Shown: positions 55,796-64,000 of the stretch, piece after piece
How the letters are laid out: every line of letters starts with the position of its first letter
How positions within the stretch are numbered: the stretch's first letter is position 1
NCBI GenBank assembly: GCA_024114885.1
Contig: CP099425.1
Coordinates: 1,116,001-1,180,000, forward strand
Reading direction: 5' to 3'
DNA: 64,000 nt
Origin: Septoria linicola
Lineage: Eukaryota > Ascomycota > Dothideomycetes > Mycosphaerellales > Mycosphaerellaceae
Notes under the pieces: model-generated
What the model was told of the DNA's origin: nothing
Databases searched by the model: none
Seen by the model: the letters and a program-made list of their open reading frames with translations, nothing else
Translations under genes and position numbers: made by a program

Positions 55796-55954
55796 CTTAG
55801 TAATATAAGAGATTATATATATAAGAATTACGCTAATAAAGTTAAAGCGTTAGAAGGTTATATATATTAAAATCCTATTTAAATAGTACCTAAATAGAAT
55901 TTAATTAAGATTTAAATACGATTTAAATAGGATTTAAATAAAGTCTAATTAATT
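55796..55954 (-). repeat. Right arm of 159-bp internal inverted repeat
   Basis: It has the same length as the left arm and opposite orientation, starting CTTAGTAATATAAG and ending AGTCTAATTAATT. Transcripts through both arms would fold into a long hairpin. Confidence 0.88.
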
Positions 55955-56102
55955 CTTCTTTAATTTAGAGTAGGATTTAGAGAAAAAAAATCAAAATTGA
56001 AAAGTGACGCGTCATGAGGACAGGTGACCCCTAAAATCTTGGCGCGTCTGCACGTGCCGCCAAGGTTGGACATACTTGGCAAAAAGGAGTACGCGTCACC
56101 TG

Positions 56103-57204
56103 CCATCTCTCGTCTTGCAGCGGTAGTCGGCTGGGTCCGCTGCTATCTCTGATTGCTCTGCGTGATAGTCGCCCTATAGTAACATACTTCATCATTGGCA
56201 CGCGAGCACACAGTACCTTCTGGCTCTGACGGGCACTGCTCTGCACCGGATCGGGCAGCACAGCGGGGTGAAGAAACCTAGACCTCCGGGGTCTCAACAG
56301 CGCGCGGCTCAACGAGGAGTCGTCGGAAGTATCGAGGCAAACGCGACGGCTTTGATGGAGTCGAAGTCTCGGGAGTCACTGTTAGCCTCGCGGCCAGCCC
56401 CCTGTGTCTAGCTGGATGTGGTTGGCGTGAAGTACCGACACTTTGGCACGGACATTTGCCTGCATGTCCCGGCGGATAGGCCTGCTAGCGTGCTGTCTAG
56501 CAGCCCACCACAAAGTATCGCCGTGAGTAGACAAGCCGATTAAAAAGCAGTGCGATACGGTGCGAACGAGTGGTGCAGGTGAAGATTGAGGAGGTGCGAC
56601 TACCGCGCTTGCCTCACTTTCAGAAGCATCTGTTCTGCTCCTCCATCATGCCTTCATCCACATAAATCCTGCTGCAGCCGTGTGGGGTGTGAAGGAAGGA
56701 GGAATTTGAAGAATTCTGCTTGCTCGTGCAGAAGCGAGAAGAAAGGCCCCAAGTCCGTGATAGGTCGGCACGCGTCAATCCACACAGGCCACTATCCGCG
56801 CCGCATTTCTGGCGCCGTTCGAACACCACAGAAACACTCCCGCGCCCATCATCAACTCCAGACCTGCACCGCGACCCTTGTCTCTGCAAACACCACTCCT
56901 TGGGTCGCCATCCTCCAGCAATACCACGGTCTGCTATTGCGACTTCGAACAACGACCCTGCAGCAGATCCGGAGTCACGACCCGCTGGTCTTTCTACCGT
57001 TTACATTGGCACTGTGCTCTTTGGGACACGACCTGCAAACCAGCTGATCAACACAACAACACCACCTGCGCTTGGATACATCTGGACGCATCGGCCACCC
57101 ACTTTCTCTCTTCACTTGCAGCACGGATTCATTTCATCTCGCGCTTACTCGCCACTGCCATTGCATATGCAGACGGCGTCAGACCGTGCTTCACTCTCTC
57201 CATC
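56103..57204. other. Intergenic region and leader of the next gene
   Basis: 1.1 kb. Upstream of the ATG at 57205 the frame stays open to 56878; this is probably leader. No other gene. Confidence 0.45.
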
Positions 57205-58710
57205 ATGGCAACGCACAATCGCTCGTCCGGCTCGTCCGTCTCTTCTAACGGCTCATCATATCAGCTCATTCTGGATCACATTCTCTCATATCCAGGCAGC
57301 TATGAGATTCCACTACGCACCATGTACAACTTGAATTGCGCTCCCAAGCAATTCGCGAGCAGTACCACTTCTTCCAGCAATGGCCACTCGCCTGCACTAT
57401 CACAAGGATCATTCAGTTCCGACACTCAATCGACCCAATCCCTGACCGAAAGCTTGATGTCGCAGTTGTCCCAGCTCAACAATCAGCCCACATCAATGCC
57501 TCCTCAATTTATCACCGCTTTTGTGCAGAGAACGTTTCCATCGCAGTTGCCTCGAGTCGACTTTCCTCAGGCACTTACTGGGCTGGACTATCTCAAGGAT
57601 CTGGAGACTCGCAGACGCCGGGAAGCTGCATCTGCAATGAATCGACTCGGCATCGATCGTGATGCACTTGACCGAGACGCTGCACGTCTTTCATCGCGCA
57701 GCTTGCAGTGGGTCAAGTCAATTGAGGACAAGGAAAAGAAAATCGACCAGCTGTACACGCAGATCTGGATCGGCATTCGACGCTGGATTCTCATCAACGA
57801 GCTTTCACTGCAGCCCTTTCACAAGCATAACTGCATCGCAATGCTTAACACTCTCTACCCTCCAGCCGGCCTTACTGACCAAGCCAAGCCTACAACACTT
57901 CTGACACCTGCTGTGCTCAAGACTCAGCGTGATGGCTTCTTCAAGTACGTTCAGGCTGTTGAGAAGAGTGGACCTCGCATCCTCACCAATCTCATGCAAC
58001 AAGGAAAGGCTCCTCTGGACGTCAACGGCTGGGAAGCTGTTGTGCGCAACCTCAGCATGTACCTTCAGGTCGCCAACAGCATGATCAATGAGTGCATCCA
58101 CGTGGGCTCCGACGCGTATGTTGACACACCACGAAGCCCTACACGACACAGCCGCAAGCCTGATTCGGGTGCGAGCTTTGACAGCATTCTCAACCCTGAG
58201 CAGCGTAGCCGCAAGAAGGCTGATTCTGGCGTCAGCTTCGGAAGCGCGACGAGCACAGAGAACCTGCGCAGGAGAGTGGACTCCACCAACAGCTTCGGTA
58301 GCGCATCTGGTCTCGAGCAAAGGCCAACTACTCGTGGCTCAGATCTGCCTCCTGTCTCACCTGTGGATGCCAACCGGCCCAAGACTCCCTCTGGAGGTCG
58401 GCGTGGCACAGGCATGGAGCGACTTGCACGAGGACTGAAATCTATTGGACGTAGCAGGACCGAGGCTACCGAGATGATTTACGACTATCAAGAGCCCATT
58501 ACATCGCCTCCACTCGAGAAGCCACGACCACTTCTCAGGAAGATGCGCAGCCTGGGTGCATTGAGCGAGCGCAAATCCTCTGGTCTTGGTAGTCGGCCGG
58601 AGCCCACTACACCTACCTTTGATGTCGAAACGATGCGCAAAGAACGCGCAGCGATCGAGGCTCGTATGGCGCTCGAGAAGAACGGCAAGCGAGCGAGCAA
58701 TGAAGTGTAG
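57205..58710 (+). CDS. Conserved fungal protein of unknown function, 501 aa
   Basis: Intronless. I use ATG 57205 (MATHNRSSGSSVSSN), in CATCATGG context. Residues ~17-45 hold the conserved motif SSYQLILDHILSYPGSYEIP + LRTMYNLN, followed by a Ser-rich linker. A helical region (~85-300) has FITAFVQRTFP, LDYLKDLETRRRREAASAMN, EKKIDQLYTQIWIGIRRWIL and NLSMYLQVANSMINECIHVG. The C-terminal 180 residues are basic and disordered, with three imperfect copies of a ~20-residue element (R-K-x-DSGxSF-S). I recognise the N-terminal motif as conserved in ascomycete proteins but know no function. Phosphorylation of the repeat serines is likely but inferred. Confidence 0.8.
   Translation: MATHNRSSGSSVSSNGSSYQLILDHILSYPGSYEIPLRTMYNLNCAPKQFASSTTSSSNGHSPALSQGSFSSDTQSTQSLTESLMSQLSQLNNQPTSMPPQFITAFVQRTFPSQLPRVDFPQALTGLDYLKDLETRRRREAASAMNRLGIDRDALDRDAARLSSRSLQWVKSIEDKEKKIDQLYTQIWIGIRRWILINELSLQPFHKHNCIAMLNTLYPPAGLTDQAKPTTLLTPAVLKTQRDGFFKYVQAVEKSGPRILTNLMQQGKAPLDVNGWEAVVRNLSMYLQVANSMINECIHVGSDAYVDTPRSPTRHSRKPDSGASFDSILNPEQRSRKKADSGVSFGSATSTENLRRRVDSTNSFGSASGLEQRPTTRGSDLPPVSPVDANRPKTPSGGRRGTGMERLARGLKSIGRSRTEATEMIYDYQEPITSPPLEKPRPLLRKMRSLGALSERKSSGLGSRPEPTTPTFDVETMRKERAAIEARMALEKNGKRASNEV
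58150..58320 (+). repeat. Three imperfect ~20-codon repeats (DSGxSF element)
   Basis: The copies read RKPDSGASFDSILNPEQ, RKKADSGVSFGSATSTEN and RRVDSTNSFGSASGLEQ. They are tandem, within the disordered C-terminal tail. The DSG-plus-serine pattern resembles phosphodegron-type motifs, but that link is speculative. Confidence 0.7.
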
Positions 58711-60218
58711 CTGCTCTTCGCCATTCACTTCGACCTCTCACGGCGCTTCATTTTGTGTTCTACGACTTGCAACGATATTACGATGAGCATGGACAGAGCT
58801 GGCTCGCTCTGATTCCGTTTGATGCATTACACGGAGCAGTGGTTCCTTTGGACCTTGTGCAAAAGTCTCTTTTGTTTTAGGTGGAGCTGGTCTTGAGAAG
58901 ACCATGCGAACAGATCAGTAGTTCTCACGGACGAAAAGGAAAGGAACGGTGGGAAAAGCTAATTGTATTACTGCATGGTCACGGAATAGATCTACAGTAC
59001 GAAAGGAGTTCTCTCGGAATGGGATTTGTCTTTTGTGACGAGCGAAGGTGTTGTTGGTTGCCTTTGACCTTTGGAGAAGAAGTTGGCACGATGATGCACG
59101 GCTTGGATGACAGCAGTTGGCTTTGTTGACAACGACCATCAATGCCGTTGCCGTATATAGCTCTAAGCAATGCTATGATGCATCGACCAGACAACCCGCT
59201 ATCGTTCTCACAACGCTTCCTGCTCAGCTGACTTGCACAGCCAGTCTTTCCATTATCGATTCTAGAACGTCCATTCGGCATACCTCAATCTGTCACAAAT
59301 GTCTCAGAGCACGAGCCGGCCGTTCCTGCCTGTCTGACTTATACCACGATCTGCTGCATTTGAAATTCTCCATTGAGGCTATTCCAGTGGACTGCACAAC
59401 GGCTTTTGGACTATATCGCACCGATCGAGAGATGATGTGAGATTAACGATCCTTCGCAAGGTTTCCCATGAGCCTGGTGACAGCTGTCAAAGCCTCCCTG
59501 GTACCAGATATCTTGTCATGCCTGAGGCTAGAGAAACAGGGATGAAATGTTTTGTGACCATTCATTCTTGCGCTGTCATGTTTCTGTCAATTTCACTCTG
59601 TCTTTCTCCTGTTGTATACCCACTTGCTTGGGGCGTACTTGCCTTGCAGGTGCTGTGTTGCTGCCTGATGCGCGTGTGCCATGCATAACAGCCCAACTTG
59701 CACGACCAGCTCCTTGAGGAATGACAACAACATTAGATACAAGATTTGTCTCCGCCAGATGGCCGCTGTCAAGCAGGTGGAGAAGGGCAATGCAGATTCA
59801 TCACTCTGCGCATAGTCTTCTTCGCTCTGTTGCTCATGTCTAGGCCGAAGCCGGAAATGTCGTGGGAGGGCGTCGTCTCCAGCTCTGACTCCGCTCCAGC
59901 TGCCTCGCAGTCATCCGAACACAAGCGCATAAATTTACAAGAAGCACCGTATCGCCTCTCTTGACCTTTGCCATCTCATCGCTCCGTCGTTCAGGCGCCA
60001 CTGCGCATCTCCCGACTATCACCTGACTCGGCATATCTCCCAAGCCTGCACGGAGACGACCCGACAACGTGGGCACTGGACTCCTCCACGCGAAAGTCAA
60101 TTCGAAGCTCGGAATTGGCTGCTGCACAGTCCATCACATTATTTGACGCCGGAACAACAAGCAAGCACGCAAGTCTGTGCGAAGCATCAACGTCGCGTAT
60201 AGAGTTGTGATTACAGAT
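58711..60218. other. Intergenic region, nothing recognised
   Basis: 1.5 kb between two same-strand genes. The many short frames have no homology signal. The last ~100 bp include the PhzF promoter and leader. Confidence 0.5.
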
Positions 60219-61367
60219 ATGCCGCAGCTTAACTTTGTGACGCTAGATGTCTTTACGACGGAGAAGTATGCTGGAAATCCACTTGCGGTGGTGAGAGTAC
60301 CCGAAGGCCAGGATGTCTCAACAGAGCAGATGCAGAAGATCGCGAGGTGAGGTGCTGTAAGCTCAGCTCCAGTCCGCCGTCAGGACTTGCCGACTTACCT
60401 CACAACGGGCGACGATGATCAGATCTGATGTTCAGCAGGGAGTTCAATCTGAGCGAGACAATCTTTCTCCATGATGCACAGTCCAGTGCTGATGGGCTGC
60501 AAGAATGGCGAGTCAGAATTTTCTTGACCAACGCCGAGATACCATTCGCAGGTAATAACCACGTCCGGGGAGATATCTGCCATACTGGCCGAAGTGTTGC
60601 ACGTCCAACACGAAGAGTCGGAGCATCCCCGTCCTCACTAGCAATGTACTGATGGGGCAACAGGTCACCCGACGATCGGTGCGGCAGTGTACGCTCTGAG
60701 CAATCTGTCCGCCGACAGCTCTTCTGACTCGCGCCACGGTCGCTTGATCGCCAATGCCGGACCTATGGAGCTCACATACAATCGAGCAACAGGTATCGCC
60801 AAAGCTGGTATCGCGCATAGCTTTCACGAGCATACACAGTATCCCTTCACTGTTGAGGATGTTTACTCCCTGCAGCCGTCTCTCGAGCAAAGCACTCCTC
60901 TTGTGCAGAAAGACATTACGATAGTTAGCCCCGTCAAAGGCATGAACTTCATCGCTGTCGAGCTGCCGAGTCTTGACGTACTCGCTTCCATGGGCACGTC
61001 GAAGAGACCGGAGCCCAAGCTGGATGATGAGTGGAATACCGGATTCTCTGGTTCGTACTACTATGTCTACACATCTGCACCAATCAAAGATGGCGATATA
61101 GAACGTGTCCGAGTTCAATCCCGCATGATCGAAGGCCTTTTCGAAGATCCAGCTACAGGCTCCGCTGCTTGTGCGTTTGCGTGCTATGCTGCGGTCAAGC
61201 GTGGAGGCAGCAAAATCACGCAATTTTCGATCACCCAAGGCGTGGAGATGGGGCGTAAGTCGGACATCGAGGTCACAGTCACATTGACCTCGGATCTCAA
61301 ATCTGTTGAGCACGTTGAGCTTGGTGGCAGCGCAGTCAAGGTTATGGAAGGTGTTGTCGAGTACTAG
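60219..61367 (+). CDS. PhzF-family isomerase/epimerase-like enzyme, 314 aa
   Basis: Exons 60219-60346, 60439-60551 and 60664-61367. Intron 1 (92 nt) joins AG + G in KIAREFNL and intron 2 (112 nt) joins G + GT in PFAGHPTIG. The start MPQLNFVTLDVFTTEKYAGNPLAVV is the family beginning. NLSETIF carries the conserved catalytic Glu (E49). GHPTIGAA, and DPATGSAACAFACYAAVKRG in the second half, are PhzF signatures of the diaminopimelate-epimerase-like two-domain fold. The bacterial relative PhzF isomerises DHHA in phenazine synthesis; fungal homologues are mostly uncharacterised and no phenazine genes are nearby. Cytosolic. The frame continues through intron-free exon 3 to VEY. Confidence 0.92.
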
Positions 61368-63558
61368 AGTAGCAGGTGCTAACAACGCTGGCGGCGTTTT
61401 GCGTCGATAGTGGCCGTGGCAGAGAGACCTGGGAGGGTCCGTCTATAGTGCTCCCACGTGGCGCCACGCACAACGCCACAAAGTCGTCGGCGCGGATGGC
61501 TTCTGGGGAAGCTGAATCTGGAATCGACACGGCTCCTATAGACGCGTTCGAGATGACGGACTATCTCCATTGCCGCTGACGACGCGTTGGGACGTCCCTT
61601 GCCGCACGATCTGGGCAAGTCGAAGAGAGCGCTTTGGCAGAACTAGTCAAGCTATCCAGGGACAAATACAAATCATGCTATGCTAACGATACCCATGCTA
61701 CAGCACTCCCACGACATTCTGCTCATCTCATGTCGGTCCCGAGAGATGCGTGATGAGATGAAGCTTTTAGTGTGTGATATGGCGAGCAGAGAAGCAGTTC
61801 AGAAGAGTCTGCTGCGCTGGGCTGGGGAACTGAACAACCGAAATGCAGGGTGAATGGAAGCTGATCAATGCTTCTGTTGCGCTTCTACTGGACATAATCT
61901 TTCAAGTACTGGCGCGTTGTTTCAGCTACCACAACAGATCAATTTGCTCTTCAACATCACTATCGACCTTCTGTTCACGCCCCTCGGTCGTGGCCCAGCA
62001 TGATGGCATCGGCCCAGCTCTCCTAGCAGTCTTCCCCAATAGCTCCACGCCGTTGGAGTACTGGATAACAAGCAAGAATTCTATGTGAAGCTGCTCTCGT
62101 ACTTCGGGAGTCTTCCAGCGCTTTCGCCAGCTTCTGTAGGTGCAGCCCATGCTCATCATCTCGAGCATGCCTTTTCCGTGTTGTGCCTCAGCTCCGATGC
62201 TCAGATGACAGTCAGGCCGAGGACTTGCGAAGATTCGCCCCTGAGGAAAGAGGGGGACGTCGCGATGCTCGTTGATGAGTTTGCTTGACTCACATGAGTG
62301 CGCTGATCTGCAAGAATTGATAGGCTTCCAAAACTACTCATTTCTGAGGACACTTCCTGACCGGACTGAGCTTATGCTAAGCTTCAGGAACGAGCATGAT
62401 TGCGCCGTGCCAAGTTACATAGAGATGGAAGGTCCGAAGACGATGCGGATCACAGTCATCTGTGCAAGACTCAATCGACAGTCGTCAGTACTCGTATCCA
62501 ATGAATTGTTGACAACAAGAGCAGAAATGCCCAAGCTGCTTGAAGGAAGAACGCCTTATATCTTCTAAACTGCTTTTATACAGCTTCAGCACTGTGATTC
62601 GTAAGCGCCAGCCAGGCTCACGATCTCCTGGACTCGCCGCTGAGTAGGCCGATATATGTCTGTGTTGACATGAGACGCCGGCTATGACCTGGGACAAGGC
62701 AAGGCAGGTCGTAGTGCTCGGTCCGCAGCATGATGTAGGATGTCCTTCGGGGCTGCGATTGGGAAATTACTATGATTCATTCCATGATTCTAGCAGAAGA
62801 CTTGGTGAGAAGCCATCGGAGGCTTGTTTTTGCCAATAGGTATAGCCCCCACGCTTCAAGGACATGGCACGACATTAAGGCCGAGCTAATCCACAGTCTG
62901 GCAGACAGAGTCGTGCTCATGATGGAAAGGCATATCCCATGCACGAAGCCGTGCGAACGCAGACGCTCATCTCACTGTGTGCGGTTCCGTCACCGTGCCA
63001 AGAGTCCGTGCGTTACGTTGTGCAGGCCAAGCATTTCTGATCTTACACTTCGTTTCAATGATATGGCATCGGCAACAAGACAATGTTTGTAGCGGCGATG
63101 GCCTATGAGCGTTCATGCACGGAAGGTGATGAAATGATTACAATGTCGACGATGACGGACTTGCTCGCATGTGGCTGCGCGTCTCGGCTGGAACGGTGAG
63201 GTCGATCATCCGATGCTGGCTGAGGCGTTGCTCCATCGCCTTGCATCAATAAAGGACCTCTTGTTTGACTAACTACACCGGGGAGATTCTGGTGACCATC
63301 AAGCAATGGTTGCGCATGGTCATAGGCTGACCTGCGTCCCGAAGCAGCATCTTCACTCTGCAGTATTATCTGCATCGGGGCAGCGCGGACAGCCAATAAT
63401 GCGTTCGAATGGCTCTGCAAAGATGGCGCTGAGTCTAATCACTGCAGATCAGCGCACATAAGAAGCAGACAGAGGCGTCCTGGAAAATGTTCGGCGCTCA
63501 GATCCTCCAGCTTCACATCACACAGCATACCCAGTGCACGGCCTCAGATACCCACACA
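61368..63558. other. Gene-free stretch upstream of the lipase gene
   Basis: 2.2 kb with no supportable gene. Short open frames on both strands lack domain motifs. No repeats noticed. Confidence 0.5.
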
Positions 63559-64000
63559 ATGAGTATCAAAACGCTCATATTACTGCTTACGGCCAGCGTG
63601 GCTACGGCGAGTCCTGTGGCCTCCCAAGACGCAGAAGTGCTCGAAGCAAGACAAGCTCCTCCAAATCACAATGATTTCAGCTGTCGTAGCACGGAGCATC
63701 CTAATCCTGTAAGTGGCAGACTTAGGACGCGCATAGATGGCGTGCGCTGACCTTCTAGGTAATCATCATGCACGGATTAGGCGCGACTTACTACGAGGAT
63801 CTTAACTATCTAGAGTCGTACCTGAAAACGCAAAAGTTTTGCACTTTCTCAATTACCTATGGTGACTACCCATTCTTTCCCTATGTCGGCGGCCTTGACT
63901 ACATCAATGCTTCGGCTATCGAGCTTGCGACATTTGTTCGAGAAGTCCAGACCAAGACTGGTGCCGCAAAGGTTGACTTTGTTGGTCATTCGGAAGGCGC
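63559..64000 (+). CDS. Secreted triacylglycerol lipase (class 2 lipase), 3' partial
   Basis: Exon 1 is 63559-63708 and exon 2 begins at 63759, phase 0; the gene runs off the window. The ATG at 63559 gives the signal peptide MSIKTLILLLTASVATASP and a short pro-region with LEAR before QAPPNHNDF. The mature part starts CRSTEHPNPVIIMHGLGATYY, a beta strand plus HG oxyanion element. Next are FCTFSITYGDYPFFPYVGGL, ATFVREVQTKTGAAKVDFVG and the nucleophile elbow GHSEG with catalytic Ser. The alpha/beta-hydrolase pattern matches the extracellular lipases of the LipA/LipB (lipase_2) group. Asp and His of the triad lie beyond the edge. About the first third of a typical protein is visible. Confidence 0.88.

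Larger units (their letters stand above)
55211..56102. mobile_element. Non-autonomous foldback/MITE-like element, AT-rich and probably RIP-mutated, 892 bp
   Basis: The element is bounded by a 23-bp terminal inverted repeat (55211-55233 and 56080-56102; one mismatch) beginning CAGGTGACGCGT. Inside, a 159-bp inverted repeat (55354-55512 and 55796-55954) is about 97% identical, with a 283-bp AT-rich loop. A 20-bp direct repeat, GTGACCCCT...TCTTGGC, sits just inside each end (55240-55259 and 56024-56043; 2 mismatches). Most differences between arms are C/T or G/A. The 55.3-56.0 kb core is extremely AT-rich (ATTTAAAT, TATATA), unlike everything around it. No transposase frame and no obvious target-site duplication. 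A degraded DNA transposon derivative is the best fit. Confidence 0.75.

Noticed and set aside
55194..56120. CTCGTCTTGC on both sides of the AT-rich element as a target-site duplication
   Set aside because: The two copies do not abut the terminal inverted repeats (about 10 bp away on the left and about 6 bp on the right), so they are probably coincidental.

Overview
The window is a stretch of a filamentous ascomycete genome. The evidence is: nearly all genes carry short GT-AG introns (about 45-110 nt) with CTAAC/CTGAC-like branch sites, and the families present are typical of Pezizomycotina (Zn2Cys6 regulator, WSC-domain cell-wall protein, fungal hybrid histidine kinase, GPR1/FUN34 acetate transporter, microsomal P450, BTB protein, GLEYA-type secreted protein). 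A Dothideomycete is my best guess from overall style; this is inference.

Layout. 0-7.5 kb: end of a clathrin-binding trafficking protein, a small hypothetical gene, an SDR, the proteasome beta-5 subunit PRE2 divergent from a Cak1/Csk1-like kinase, and an acetate-type transporter. 7.5-18 kb: a Zn2Cys6 regulator with a broken frame, a 7-TM DUF7702-like protein, a small acidic-tailed protein, a mitochondrial PPR-like protein divergent from zeta-COP, a BTB protein and a coiled-coil hypothetical. 18-28 kb: two related secreted proteins flank an RBM42-like RNA-binding protein, with 2-3 kb of apparently gene-free DNA between. 28-41 kb: surface and cell-wall block: a membrane-anchored GH16 glucanase/transglycosylase, a multi-TM GT2 glycosyltransferase, and a 1746-residue secreted WSC/PAN protein. 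41-54 kb: a 2009-residue cytosolic hybrid histidine kinase, a small unknown, and a P450 with a 613-nt intron. 54-57 kb: gene-free DNA holding a compact AT-rich palindromic element with nested inverted repeats. 57-64 kb: a conserved fungal protein of unknown function, a PhzF-family enzyme, and the start of a secreted lipase cut by the window edge.

There is no operon-like logic; genes act separately. The nearest thing to a functional neighbourhood is the 18-41 kb region, where five of six genes encode secreted or cell-surface proteins. The points most worth following are the AT-rich foldback element, the two-module secreted paralogs, the unusual domain chain and paired cysteine loss in the WSC protein, and two gene models (the Zn2Cys6 regulator and the PPR-like gene) that each need a single-base shift to be intact. 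I found no RNA genes, CRISPR arrays or intact transposase genes by eye. I also did not find a convincing new multi-gene system.
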